From NCBI GenBank assembly GCA_965229725.1, contig OZ245923.1:1-64000 (forward strand): a stretch of 64,000 bases of DNA, written 5' to 3'. Shown here one piece after another: positions 53,571-63,103 of the stretch; position 1 is the stretch's first letter, and each line of letters starts with the position of its first letter. Origin of the DNA: Aquirickettsia sp965229725 (GTDB taxonomy: Bacteria; Pseudomonadota; Alphaproteobacteria; Rickettsiales; Midichloriaceae). The translations under genes and the position numbers were made by a program. The notes below the pieces were generated by a model. The model had not been told where the DNA came from. It did no database searches and worked only from the letters and a program-made list of their open reading frames with translations.

Positions 53571-55763
53571 CTAATTAAAGAGAGGCTCTATTTTCAAATA
53601 AGTTGTAACCGAAGATTTTAAATTCTTTGGTCTTGAATTATCTCTTATTACACCAAAATTAATCTTTAAACAATCTCCTTTATAAAATAAGCCTATTTCA
53701 TTGCTGATCCATTTGCTTTTTGCCCCTTTATCTATACCTTTAATTTTGCAATTTTTTTCAATTTTGATTTTAGAACCAAGCTTTCTTCTTGCTCCTGTTT
53801 CAATTCCCCAATGGTTATTAAAGTTATACGTAAATTTAACTCCCACTTCTTGGTTATATGCATTATGACATTTATTAATATATTTTTTATTAATAAAAAT
53901 ATGATTTAAATTAATTTGAGTTTTAGCATGTTGCATTTGAAAATCTAATTCATTTTTTATTAAATTTAAGTGATTGGGAGTTAGACTAATATTATCAATT
54001 ATTGAGATATTATCATCCAATTGGGCATAAAATTTACCTACAATTTCTGTTTTTAATGAATTCAATTTATCATCCCATGTGTAAGAAAGATTCTTCACAT
54101 TTGTATTTGCTGATTTATTGAGCTTATAACTTTGCCCTAAAATCATTCCATACGTATTTTTTCCTGTGTAATAATTGGTTCTAACGCCGAAATTTAACCT
54201 TGATCCAATCTCAGCGCTATCTTTACCAGTAAAAAAATTTGAAGAAAATATGTTAGAGGTACTAATTATTTGTGATTGACCATCTTCATTTAGAAAATTC
54301 TGCGTAGTATTTGAGTTGTATGTGAAGTTGGCAATAGGTTCTAAGATCAAATTTTTGCTACCAATAAATTTTATAAATGGCCATTTCCAATCAATGGACA
54401 ATTTGCCGATCAATCTGTTTTTAACTCCATCCCTTTCCGTTCCTGTTATGTCGTAATAATCGTATCTAATTGCTGGATTAATATTTAGAGTTTGCCCAAT
54501 AGGCAGTGTGATATTGTGAAATGAATCAAGTTGAAAAGTGCCTCTTGTATAGCTTATTCCCTTGGCTCTTCTTAAATTCAAAATATCGCTGGAAAGCGCT
54601 ATATCAGATATGAAAGGTGAATCTAAAGCCAATCTATTATAAGTTCTAATCCAGGGCAATACATATGGAGTGTCTTTGGTTTCTGGTTTATTTTCCCTTA
54701 AATTTTGAAATGAAATACCCTCAAGAGTTAATAATTGGGTTTTATTCTCTCTTCTTAGTGAAACATTACTAGTTAAAATATCATCATTATTTATATCATA
54801 TTTCTTTGTAAGAATTTTATCCTTATCAAACAATTTTTGAAATTTATAATTTAAAAAATAGTTGTTGTTAAATTGAAAATCACCTTTTGAATGTATATAG
54901 CCTTTGAATGTATTTTTTTTATTTCCTTCCTCCGTATCATTTATCAAATCACCATTTATTTCATATTGTCCATATTTAGTAAGATATCGCATATTTACAC
55001 TATTTAGCATATGGCTTTTATCACTTATCGTTGGGGTATAAGTTAAATCTATTTGAGGCATAATATTAAAATAATAAGGAATAGATACTTGCAGCCCAAA
55101 TACATTAGAATTTTTAAATCTAGGAACTAAAAAGCCACTTTTCCTAGGGGAATTTGGTGTGGGAATAGAGAAATATGGAAAATAAAATATGGGAACTCCA
55201 AATAGCTCTATTTTACTATTTTTAAACTCTACCTTTTGTTCTTTTTGGTCTACAGTAGCTTTTTTTGCCCTTATTTGCCATAAAGGTATGTTTGGAATAA
55301 AATTATCCTTACACACTTTGCATGTAGAAAAAACTAAATTTTGAACTATAAAGGTATTCTTATCTACCATTTGAGCAAAATCAGAAGATAATAGGCCTTT
55401 ATGTACAATCCTAGCTTTAAACCTTATAATTACACCTGTGTTATTTTTTTTATCAAAAAAGGCTTTGTTACCAAAAAAATAATTTTTATCATTGTTACTA
55501 AATGCTAAATCCCCAACAGCATATAAATAATTATTTTTCTTATCATATACCACTTTATTGGTTACAACACGAAAATTATTTTGTTCAATATATACATTAC
55601 CTTGTGCGCTAATTAACTCTTCTTTTTTATTATAAATCAGCTCATCCGCTTCGATGGTAATTTGATTCTGCTCTTTTTTCTTATTTTCATCCAGGGCAAA
55701 GCACGCAAAAGAATAAGAAATTAATACAATAGCAAAAAATGGTTTTATAAGATTAATCATCAA
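53571..55763 (-). CDS. lptD: LPS-assembly outer-membrane protein LptD
   Basis: Inserts lipopolysaccharide into the outer leaflet. 730 residues: signal peptide, an OstA-type N-terminal beta-jellyroll (QITIEADELIYNKKEELISA), then a large barrel; PTPNSPRKSGFLVPRF is the recognised start of the LptD barrel region. Presence of LptD suggests that the organism makes LPS or a related lipid. Cysteines for the LptD disulfides are present in CKVCK and near the C-terminus. Confidence 0.93.
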   Translation of the reverse strand: MMINLIKPFFAIVLISYSFACFALDENKKKEQNQITIEADELIYNKKEELISAQGNVYIEQNNFRVVTNKVVYDKKNNYLYAVGDLAFSNNDKNYFFGNKAFFDKKNNTGVIIRFKARIVHKGLLSSDFAQMVDKNTFIVQNLVFSTCKVCKDNFIPNIPLWQIRAKKATVDQKEQKVEFKNSKIELFGVPIFYFPYFSIPTPNSPRKSGFLVPRFKNSNVFGLQVSIPYYFNIMPQIDLTYTPTISDKSHMLNSVNMRYLTKYGQYEINGDLINDTEEGNKKNTFKGYIHSKGDFQFNNNYFLNYKFQKLFDKDKILTKKYDINNDDILTSNVSLRRENKTQLLTLEGISFQNLRENKPETKDTPYVLPWIRTYNRLALDSPFISDIALSSDILNLRRAKGISYTRGTFQLDSFHNITLPIGQTLNINPAIRYDYYDITGTERDGVKNRLIGKLSIDWKWPFIKFIGSKNLILEPIANFTYNSNTTQNFLNEDGQSQIISTSNIFSSNFFTGKDSAEIGSRLNFGVRTNYYTGKNTYGMILGQSYKLNKSANTNVKNLSYTWDDKLNSLKTEIVGKFYAQLDDNISIIDNISLTPNHLNLIKNELDFQMQHAKTQINLNHIFINKKYINKCHNAYNQEVGVKFTYNFNNHWGIETGARRKLGSKIKIEKNCKIKGIDKGAKSKWISNEIGLFYKGDCLKINFGVIRDNSRPKNLKSSVTTYLKIEPLFN

Positions 55764-55854
55764 ATTCTTCTAGCAGTAAAAAAATAACTTATATAAAGAA
55801 ATAAAACCAGTATACTTAACCAAAAACAATGACTTTGTAAACAAAGTAATATTG

Positions 55855-56673
55855 ATGAATGAAATAATTGAGTTACAAAGAACTCTAAAAGAATACCATA
55901 TCACTCCTACAAAGCGATACGGACAAAATTTTTTAGTGAATAACAACATCATTAACAATATAATTAGGTCTTTAGGCAATATACAAGATAAAAATATACT
56001 TGAAATTGGCCCAGGAATCGGGGCTCTTACAAATGATTTGCTAAAGACTAATATTAAATCCCTATTTGTTGTTGAAATTGACAAAAAAATATTACCAATT
56101 CTTAATAAAATTCAATCAGGAACAGATAAAGATTTTGAAATTATAAATGGAGACGCATTAAAGATTGAAGAAGAAAGCATTATTGACGGGTATTATACAA
56201 TTGTGGCAAATTTACCATATAATATTAGTACTTTACTTATTGTCAAATGGCTTAAAAAACTGAGCAATATTAATGAAATTATAATTATGTTGCAAAAAGA
56301 AGTAGCTGATAGAATTTTAGCTCAGCCATCAACGCATGCTTATGGAAGGTTAAGTGTTTTAGCTCAATTTACTTGTGATTGTGAATTATTATTTGATGTA
56401 GAGCCAGAAAACTTTTTTCCCGCACCTAAAGTAACTTCATCAATAATTAAATTAACTCCTAAACAACAGCAGCCCACTACCAGAGAAATTAATAATATTG
56501 AAAAAATATGTAAAAGTGCTTTTAATTTCAGAAGAAAAAAAATAAAAAAAAGCCTGGAGAATGTTTTTGACAATCCAGAAATTGAGTTAGAAAAACTTAA
56601 AATAGATTACAATAAAAGACCTGAACAATTAACTGTTGATGAATTTTTCAAAATATCTACTATAGTGAAATGA
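55855..56673 (+). CDS. rsmA: 16S rRNA dimethyladenosine transferase RsmA (KsgA)
   Basis: Dimethylates two adenosines near the 3' end of 16S rRNA. 272 residues from ATG 55855 (a TTG is one codon earlier). Motifs are KRYGQNFLVN, LEIGPGIGALTNDLL, VANLPYNIST and FPAPKVTSSIIKL. In many bacteria it follows lptD-surA in one operon; here it is divergent from them. Confidence 0.97.
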   Translation: MNEIIELQRTLKEYHITPTKRYGQNFLVNNNIINNIIRSLGNIQDKNILEIGPGIGALTNDLLKTNIKSLFVVEIDKKILPILNKIQSGTDKDFEIINGDALKIEEESIIDGYYTIVANLPYNISTLLIVKWLKKLSNINEIIIMLQKEVADRILAQPSTHAYGRLSVLAQFTCDCELLFDVEPENFFPAPKVTSSIIKLTPKQQQPTTREINNIEKICKSAFNFRRKKIKKSLENVFDNPEIELEKLKIDYNKRPEQLTVDEFFKISTIVK

Positions 56674-56699
56674 TAGTAATTAATTCTTTATAAGGTGTG

Positions 56700-57161
56700 A
56701 TGCAGTATTTTTTAACCAATCAGGTTGAGCTATGGTATATTCTAGGGGCAGTATTAATGATTATAGAAATGTACTTAGGTGGGACAATAGGATTCTTTTT
56801 TGCAGGGATTGCAGCTTTTTGTGTAGCCTTATGCATGAAATTTAATCTAATTACTTTAAGTACATTGATTGATCAAATAGGATTCTTTTTCGGATTTTTT
56901 TGTTTGTGGTCAATTGTTTTATGGAAACCAACGAAATATCTGCTTAATATCGGCAATACAGAGGCATATCATAATATTGAGGGGGGCATAGCAACTGTAT
57001 ATAGTAATGATTTGAGAGAAGGGAGGTTAGGAGAAATTAGGTGGTCAGGTGCCATTTGCAAAGCCAAATTAGCCCCATCCAATAAAAATACTATATTGAA
57101 AAAAGGTGATAATGTTACCATTGTCTCTGTTAAAAATAATATATTTATAGTGGAAAAATAA
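56700..57161 (+). CDS. NfeD-family membrane protein
   Basis: 153 residues with two to three membrane helices and a C-terminal OB-fold (GGIATVYSNDLREGRLGEI, then GDNVTIVSVKNNIFIVEK). NfeD proteins are regularly paired with stomatin/SPFH proteins, as here (next gene, 55 bp on). They are thought to act in membrane-domain organisation or with a protease; exact role unknown. Confidence 0.9.
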   Translation: MQYFLTNQVELWYILGAVLMIIEMYLGGTIGFFFAGIAAFCVALCMKFNLITLSTLIDQIGFFFGFFCLWSIVLWKPTKYLLNIGNTEAYHNIEGGIATVYSNDLREGRLGEIRWSGAICKAKLAPSNKNTILKKGDNVTIVSVKNNIFIVEK

Positions 57162-57216
57162 AATTAAATGTACTAGTTTGAAATACACATTTTTAATATA
57201 AAATTTTTGGGTTACT

Positions 57217-58164
57217 ATGGAGTACTTCGACATAAATTCTGGGGTAGGATTATTTCTTATAGTTCTAGGCTTTTTTTGCTGGCTAGCGATTAAAATAGTT
57301 CCTCAACAACAAGCTTGGATAGTTGAAAGACTTGGCAAGTACAATACAACGCTTCAGCCTGGATTAACTTTTATTTTGCCGTTTATTGACAAAGTAGCTT
57401 ATAAACATACCCTCAAAGAAAAAGCCATTGATGTTATGCAACAATCTGCTATTACAAGCGATAATGTTACTCTAGCTCTTGATGGTATAATATATGTTAG
57501 AATTATTAATCCTATGGATGCTTCATACGGCGTTGAAAATCCATATTATGCAGTTACACAATTAGCCCAAACGTCTATGCGATCTGCAATTGGTAAGCTA
57601 GTTATGGATAAGACATTTGAAGAAAGAGAGTACTTAAATAATCAAATTGTTTCTGCAATTAATGAAGCAGCAAGTACTTGGGGGATCCAATGCATGAGAT
57701 ATGAAATTAGAGATATTACTCCATCCACTACTATTCTAAAAGCAATGGAAGCGCAAGTATCCTCTGAAAGACAAAAAAGAGCTGATATTTTAGAATCAGA
57801 AGGAAAAATGCAGTCAATGATTAATATTGCCGAAGGGAATAAAAAACAAGTTGTATTAAATTCTGAGGCAGAAATGATGGATAAGATCAATAAGGCTAAA
57901 GGAGAGGCTGAAGCAATAGAGACAGTTGCTAAAGCAACTGCAATTAGCATTGAAGCCATAGCAGCAGCAATTTTGAAGAATGGGGGGTCAGAAGCAGTGT
58001 CTATGAGTATTGCTCAACAATATATTGAAGCCTTTCAAAAACTTGCAAAAGATAGTAATACACTAATTATACCGTCAGAGGTAGGTAATATAGGTGCAAT
58101 GACAGCTCAAGCAATGTCGATTTTTGATCAAATGAAATTAAATAAAAAATCAATAAACAAGTAG
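57217..58164 (+). CDS. qmcA: SPFH/Band 7 (stomatin-like, QmcA) protein
   Basis: 315 residues, with an N-terminal membrane helix (about 9-27) and an SPFH domain (VPQQQAWIVERLGKYNTTLQPGL, read in two parts, VPQQQAWIVERLG and KYNTTLQPGL). The long alanine/glutamate-rich coiled coil (VSSERQKRADILESEGKMQ, then KAKGEAEAIETVAKATAIS) follows. Forms large membrane rings. Paired with NfeD upstream. Confidence 0.95.
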   Translation: MEYFDINSGVGLFLIVLGFFCWLAIKIVPQQQAWIVERLGKYNTTLQPGLTFILPFIDKVAYKHTLKEKAIDVMQQSAITSDNVTLALDGIIYVRIINPMDASYGVENPYYAVTQLAQTSMRSAIGKLVMDKTFEEREYLNNQIVSAINEAASTWGIQCMRYEIRDITPSTTILKAMEAQVSSERQKRADILESEGKMQSMINIAEGNKKQVVLNSEAEMMDKINKAKGEAEAIETVAKATAISIEAIAAAILKNGGSEAVSMSIAQQYIEAFQKLAKDSNTLIIPSEVGNIGAMTAQAMSIFDQMKLNKKSINK

Positions 58165-58173
58165 TAATAAATA

Positions 58174-59238
58174 ATGCTAATTTTAAAAAAAATAAAAAAT
58201 TTTTTTAAGCCGATATTATCCTTTAAGTTAAGTGATGCACAGTCCTGGCTAGATAAACTAAGATCAAAAATAAATGAGATTAGGATTAAGTCTCGAAATT
58301 TGACAAAAACTAATTACAATTTGGGACTGCATCATTTCAATGCGGGCAACCTGAATGATGCTATTTTTAGATTTAAGTTATTAAAAAAATTTGGAGTTAA
58401 CTATCCAGATTTAGACTATCTATTGGGCAGATGTTATTTTGAAAAATTTAAATTTGAAAAAGCAAAGCCATACTTAAAACATTACATGGAGGAAAGTAAT
58501 GAATCTAAATTTAAGAAAGAAAGCGAGTATTGCCTAAATATCATTAACAATAAAACTGACCAAATTCGGTTTGTTCCACTGGAGATCATTGATCATAAAA
58601 TGAACCAAGAATTTAGATTTCATCTTAGTGAATTTAAGAAATGTGTAAATTCTTCAGAAAATTCAACCTATGAGAAATTAAAAAAAGTATTAAATGATAC
58701 AGAGAAAGTGTTTAACTTTAATGTATTAGATTTAGGATGTCATACAGGTTTGTTGACCTATTTACTTAGAAAAAATCAGCTATTAAATTTCGCATTAGGC
58801 GTTGATTTAAATGATAAAGCTGTAAAACATTGTGAAAATTTATCGATTGGTAAAGATAAAGTTTATAATACTGTCATAAAAGAAGACATACGTAGCTTTT
58901 TGGCATCCTCATCTAAAACAGATTCAAAATTTGACATAATTTTGGGACTTGATTTAATCTCATATTCTACAGAAATAGAATCGCTTCTATCTACATTACA
59001 ACCCTATATTAATGATCAGGGTATTTTTTTATTGAATTACTACTTTGAAGGCACCCAACAAGATAATTATGTGTTTAATAGCAAATTTGAGCAATTTATT
59101 TATAACAAATCATTTGTCAATAATATAATTAAGAAATGCGGTTGGAATATTGTAAAAGAGGAAGTTATAGAAGTTAAAAATGAGGAATACTCTCAGGTTA
59201 CATTAATTTTAAAGATTAATCATGCGCCTGATAGCTAG
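58174..59238 (+). CDS. TPR-like plus SAM-dependent methyltransferase protein
   Basis: 354 residues. Residues about 50-125 look like two TPR units (YNLGLHHFNAGNLNDAIFRF, then YLLGRCYFEKFKFEKAKPYL). From about 180 there is a class I methyltransferase fold: motif I FNVLDLGCHTGLLTYLL, acidic motif GVDLNDKAV and FDIILGLDLISY. Such TPR-methyltransferases in alphaproteobacteria are poorly characterised; substrate unknown. It overlaps mlaA by 17 bases. Confidence 0.8.
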   Translation: MLILKKIKNFFKPILSFKLSDAQSWLDKLRSKINEIRIKSRNLTKTNYNLGLHHFNAGNLNDAIFRFKLLKKFGVNYPDLDYLLGRCYFEKFKFEKAKPYLKHYMEESNESKFKKESEYCLNIINNKTDQIRFVPLEIIDHKMNQEFRFHLSEFKKCVNSSENSTYEKLKKVLNDTEKVFNFNVLDLGCHTGLLTYLLRKNQLLNFALGVDLNDKAVKHCENLSIGKDKVYNTVIKEDIRSFLASSSKTDSKFDIILGLDLISYSTEIESLLSTLQPYINDQGIFLLNYYFEGTQQDNYVFNSKFEQFIYNKSFVNNIIKKCGWNIVKEEVIEVKNEEYSQVTLILKINHAPDS

Positions 59239-59980
59239 TCGTTTTAACGTTAGGTTTTTTATTGTATTTGGATTATTCCTGACAACACTGATGATGCTGA
59301 ATGTTAGAGGAGAAGATGTTGTTGATGAAGAGGATTATAGCCTAGACAATGATTATTATGATCAGAGCCCTACTTTTCAAATCTATGATCCATACGAAAA
59401 TTTTAATCGCAAGGTATACAAATTTAATAAGGTAGTTGATAAATATATCATTAGACCTCCTGCAGAAATATATAACGTAATTGCACCCAATCCTGCTAAA
59501 AAAGGTGTTAATTCATTTATTAGCAATCTAAAAGAGCCCTTAAATGTTTTTTACGGCATAATTCAACTTAAACCTAATGAAGCATTTAACTCATTTTTCA
59601 GATTTTTTATTAATAGCACCTTCGGTATATTAGGCATATTTGATGTCGCAGAATTAGCGGGCTTAAAAAAACACGACACATCGTTTGGAAATGTTTTAAA
59701 ATATTATGGTGCTAAGCAGGGGCCATATATAGTATTACCTATTCTTGGGCCATCTAACTTAAGAGATGGATTTGGTAATATAATTGATATTGGAGCAGAC
59801 CCAATAAATTTTGTAAGATTTAAAAATGATAATAAATTTCTTAAAATTTATTATGGAACTAGTATAATAGTTGCCAGGGAAAAGTTTATTGGTGTAGACA
59901 AAACTTTGTCTGAAATATCTCTTGATGAATATGCTGCATTACGAAATTTTTACTATCAAAAATTAAATAAGGAGAAATAG
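59222..59980 (+). CDS. mlaA: MlaA (VacJ) outer-membrane phospholipid-trafficking protein
   Basis: Removes misplaced phospholipids from the outer leaflet. 252 residues, with the MlaA core DPYENFNRKVYKFNKVVDKY, NLKEPLNVFYGIIQ, INSTFGILGIFDVAE, GPYIVLPILGPSNLRDGFG. The N-terminus has a hydrophobic signal (FFIVFGLFLTTLMMLNV) but no lipobox cysteine, so unlike E. coli MlaA it is not expected to be a lipoprotein. mlaC follows after two bases. Confidence 0.94.
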   Translation: MRLIASRFNVRFFIVFGLFLTTLMMLNVRGEDVVDEEDYSLDNDYYDQSPTFQIYDPYENFNRKVYKFNKVVDKYIIRPPAEIYNVIAPNPAKKGVNSFISNLKEPLNVFYGIIQLKPNEAFNSFFRFFINSTFGILGIFDVAELAGLKKHDTSFGNVLKYYGAKQGPYIVLPILGPSNLRDGFGNIIDIGADPINFVRFKNDNKFLKIYYGTSIIVAREKFIGVDKTLSEISLDEYAALRNFYYQKLNKEK

Positions 59981-59982
59981 TC

Positions 59983-60588
59983 ATGAGAAATAATGCTAAA
60001 CTGATAAAGAAAATTTTTATATCACTAAGTTTGGTTATAATGATCTTGCCTTTATCAATAGCTGAGGAAAAGCAAAAATTAATAGAATTTGTGAATAATA
60101 CTGCCAAACAAGTAATTACAGTTATTGAGTCTACAAATACTAATTCACAAAAAGAACAAAAGCTTAGTGATATTTTTTGCAACTCAGTAGACATAACTTG
60201 GATGGCAAAGTTTGCTTTAGGTAAATATTACAAAAAAATTAATCAGACTGAATTAGAAGAATATCTAGTTGCGTACAAAAATTTTATGATTAGCACTTAC
60301 GTATCAAAATTTTCTGAATATAATGGAGTGGATTTTGATATAGAGTCAGTAAAATATATTTCTAATTCTCAATACATAGTAAATACAAAAATACTTAATA
60401 AAAAGTATACCTCAAAGTATATCAGTATAGCATATAGAATTAAGATGATTGACAATCGCTTTTTAATTCGAGATATAGTAGCAGAGGACATAAGTTTAAT
60501 TTTAGGTCAAAGATCAGACTTTAATTCTATTCTTTCAAAAGAGAGTATTGCATCTTTAATTCAGAGATTAAGAGAGAAAATCAAATAA
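59983..60588 (+). CDS. mlaC: MlaC-type periplasmic phospholipid-binding protein
   Basis: Carries phospholipids between MlaA and the inner-membrane MlaFEDB. 201 residues with a signal peptide (about 1-29, ending SIAEE). Family stretches: FVNNTAKQVITVIES, DITWMAKFALGKYYK, YLVAYKNFMISTYVSKF and DIVAEDISLILGQRSDFNSIL. The ABC part of the system is not in the window. Confidence 0.94.
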   Translation: MRNNAKLIKKIFISLSLVIMILPLSIAEEKQKLIEFVNNTAKQVITVIESTNTNSQKEQKLSDIFCNSVDITWMAKFALGKYYKKINQTELEEYLVAYKNFMISTYVSKFSEYNGVDFDIESVKYISNSQYIVNTKILNKKYTSKYISIAYRIKMIDNRFLIRDIVAEDISLILGQRSDFNSILSKESIASLIQRLREKIK

Positions 60589-60616
60589 AAAATCTTTGCT
60601 GTAGACTTCTTAGCGA

Positions 60617-60674
60617 TATCAATATATAGTGCATTTCACAAATATATTGTACATATTTTACTATATATAGTATA
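60617..60674 (+). promoter_or_regulatory. Three tandem NrdR-box-like palindromes upstream of the RNR gene
   Basis: Imperfect palindromes at about 60617-60632 (CAATATATAGTG core) and 60635-60652 (CACAAATATATTGT), then a perfect 14-bp palindrome TACTATATATAGTA at 60659-60672. Their centres are about 20-22 bp apart, two helical turns. Core sequences fit the NrdR consensus (ACACTATATATAGTGT type). NrdR binding is inferred. Confidence 0.55.
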
Positions 60675-60710
60675 TTTATGATATATCATAAACATTTTTT
60701 TGTTACGATT

Positions 60711-62561
60711 ATGCTAAATGGGGTCTTTGAGAAAATTAATAAAAAACAAACATTAAAGTATGAGATTAATCTTGATCATTCGAAAAATGAAAATTTAAGT
60801 GAATCAGGAAAAGCAATGCTTTTAGATAGATATTTATTGGATGATGAAACATATCAGGACCTCTTTGCAAGAGTCGCAACCCATTATGCTGATAACCAAA
60901 ATCATGCCCAAAGACTTTATGATTATATGAGTGATTTTTGGTTTATGCCTGCTACACCTGTTCTTAGTAATGGGGGAGCAAAAAGGGGATTACCAATTTC
61001 CTGCTTTCTCAATGAGGTAGGCGATAGTTTGCAAGATATAGTGAGCATTTGGAATGAAAATGTATGGCTAGCTTCCAGAGGAGGTGGTATAGGTACATAC
61101 TGGGGCAATGTACGCTCAATAGGAGAAAAAGTTGCAAATAGTGGTAGAACATCTGGGATAGTACCTTTTTTAAGTGTTCAAGATAGGTTAACTCTTGCTA
61201 TATCTCAAGGTAGCTTAAGGAGAGGAAGTGCAGCAGTATATTTGCCTGTTTCTCATCCAGAAATAGAAGAATTTATTGAATTAAGAAGACCGACAGGTGG
61301 TGATCCTAATCGTAAAACTTTAAATCTTCATCATGGTGTTGTGATTACAGATAAATTCATGGAAGCAGTGGAGAAAGATTTACCATGGGAGTTAATAAGT
61401 CCAAAAAATAATGCAGTTGTATCAATTGTTAAAGCCAGAGATATTTGGATTAGGCTATTGGTTGCAAGAGTAGAAACAGGAGAGCCATATTTATTATTTA
61501 TTGATAATGTTAACAAGCATGCTCCAGAAATATATAAAAAACATGGCATGGAAGTGAAAACCTCTAACTTATGCAGTGAGATTACCCTTTTTACAGGGAA
61601 AGATTATAAAGGAAATGATAGAACTGCTGTATGTTGCCTATCATCTTTAAACTTAGAAAAATATGGTGATTGGTGTAATAATCAGTTGTTTATTACAGAT
61701 ATAATGAAATTTTTAGATAATGTTATTCAGGATTTTATAGACAATGCTCCTGATGGTATGCAAAAAGCTAAATATTCCGCTTATAGAGAAAGAAGCGTAG
61801 GTCTTGGGGTGATGGGATATCACTCTTTTTTACAATCTAAAATGATACCCATGGAATCAGCAATGGCTAAATCATGGAATTTAAAAATGTTCAAACATAT
61901 AAATCAAGAAGTTAATAAAGCATCAAAATTAATTGCTGAAGAAAAGGGAGCTTGTCCTGATGCAAAAGAACTTGGGATGATGGAAAGATTTACTCATAAA
62001 ACAGCGATTGCTCCTACTGCATCTATTTCAGTAATAGCAGGTTCAACATCTCCTGGAATTGAACCTATTAACTCTAACGCATATACTCAAAAAAGTTTGA
62101 CTGGTTCTTTCAACATAAGAAATAAATATTTAAGGGCTTTACTAAAAGAAAAAGGGCAGGACTCAGATGATATTTGGTCATCTATAATGAACCATGAAGG
62201 CTCTATAAGTCATTTAGATTTTTTAACTGCACATGAAAAAGACGTATTTAAAACAGCTTTTGAAATTAATCAGGAGTGGTTAATTGAGCACGCTGCTGAC
62301 AGAACACCTTATATTTGCCAAGCTCAATCCGTCAATATATTCATTCCAGCTGATATTGATAAATCTGAATTAAATAAACTGCATTATTTAGCTTGGAAGA
62401 AAGGTATGAAGAGTTTATATTATTGTAGATCGAAGTCATTGCAAAGAGCTGATAAAGTTTCAATTTCAGAAAATATAGAGAAACATCAGCTTGAAATCAA
62501 GCTATCTCCGGTGATAACAAAGGGAGACAATGAATATGATGAATGCTTAGCTTGTCAATAG
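60711..62561 (+). CDS. nrdA: Class I ribonucleotide reductase, large (alpha) subunit
   Basis: Makes deoxyribonucleotides. About 616 residues from ATG 60711 (the frame is open to 60678). Conserved stretches: PATPVLSNGGAKRGLPISCF, LASRGGGIGTYWGNVRSIGE, TSNLCSEITLF (catalytic region), CCLSSLNLEKYG and the C-terminal CLACQ with its CxxC pair. There is no N-terminal ATP-cone, so no overall activity regulation by dATP through that domain. The small subunit gene is not in the window. Confidence 0.95.
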   Translation: MLNGVFEKINKKQTLKYEINLDHSKNENLSESGKAMLLDRYLLDDETYQDLFARVATHYADNQNHAQRLYDYMSDFWFMPATPVLSNGGAKRGLPISCFLNEVGDSLQDIVSIWNENVWLASRGGGIGTYWGNVRSIGEKVANSGRTSGIVPFLSVQDRLTLAISQGSLRRGSAAVYLPVSHPEIEEFIELRRPTGGDPNRKTLNLHHGVVITDKFMEAVEKDLPWELISPKNNAVVSIVKARDIWIRLLVARVETGEPYLLFIDNVNKHAPEIYKKHGMEVKTSNLCSEITLFTGKDYKGNDRTAVCCLSSLNLEKYGDWCNNQLFITDIMKFLDNVIQDFIDNAPDGMQKAKYSAYRERSVGLGVMGYHSFLQSKMIPMESAMAKSWNLKMFKHINQEVNKASKLIAEEKGACPDAKELGMMERFTHKTAIAPTASISVIAGSTSPGIEPINSNAYTQKSLTGSFNIRNKYLRALLKEKGQDSDDIWSSIMNHEGSISHLDFLTAHEKDVFKTAFEINQEWLIEHAADRTPYICQAQSVNIFIPADIDKSELNKLHYLAWKKGMKSLYYCRSKSLQRADKVSISENIEKHQLEIKLSPVITKGDNEYDECLACQ

Positions 62562-62708
62562 TGAAATTTCAAATAAATTTGAAAAAATTTATTTGAAGGG
62601 TTCATTAACATTAGCCATACTAACATAAGCTGCAGATAAGAATTGCTTTATAAGAAGCTAGAGTGCAACTATAGAGCAAGATTTAGCACAGTTAGTAATA
62701 ACAATATA

Positions 62709-62991
62709 GTCATTTGCGAACGAACGAAGTAAGTGTGCCAATCCAGCTCTAGAGACTTGTCATTGCGAATAAACCTTTGATTTATGTAGCAATCCAGGAA
62801 AGTTACAAATAAATATAAATTTAACAATAGTTCTGGATCACCACGCCCCTAACGGGGCTCGTGATGACTTTATGTGTTAGGGTGCGATGCCTCTCCTTCG
62901 TGATGACTATAGGATATTATGCATTCTTCCTTCCTGATGAGTGCGCCTGCGTTGTCATTGCGAAAGCATTTTAATGCTTGTGGCAATCTAG
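62709..62991. repeat. REP-like repeats, three units
   Basis: Units at 62709-62746, 62759-62797 and 62954-62991 share the frame GTCATTGCGAA...GTGGCAATCCAG with different inner bases (CGAACGAAGTAAGT, TAAACCTTTGATTTAT, AGCATTTTAATGCTT), each giving a small hairpin. This layout is that of dispersed palindromic repeats common in Rickettsiales and other genomes. Between them lies a hairpin built on CCACGCCCCTAACGGGGCTC and two GTGATGACT repeats. Confidence 0.8.
62839..62866. repeat. GC-rich hairpin between REP-like units
   Basis: CACGCCCC-TAAC-GGGG-CTCGTG with flanking ATCAC/GTGAT closes a strong stem. It is far richer in G+C than the rest of the window. It has no T-run, so it is not an ordinary terminator, though it might serve one of the convergent genes. 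Confidence 0.65.
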
Positions 62992-63103
62992 TAATAATAC
63001 CCTTCCTGGTTATAAGATTTGCTATAAGTTTCTTATCTGCAGTTTTTATTTAATCAAATAAAGTCATAAAATTTTGTCCCCTCACATAATATTACAATTT
63101 ATC

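Larger units (their letters stand above)
62562..63103. other. 542-bp non-coding stretch holding dispersed palindromic repeats
   Basis: No gene seen. 62709-62991 contains three REP-like units and a strong GC-rich hairpin (separate entries). The remainder is AT-rich. It separates the RNR gene from a tandem-repeat gene on the opposite strand, so both transcripts end in it. Confidence 0.7.
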
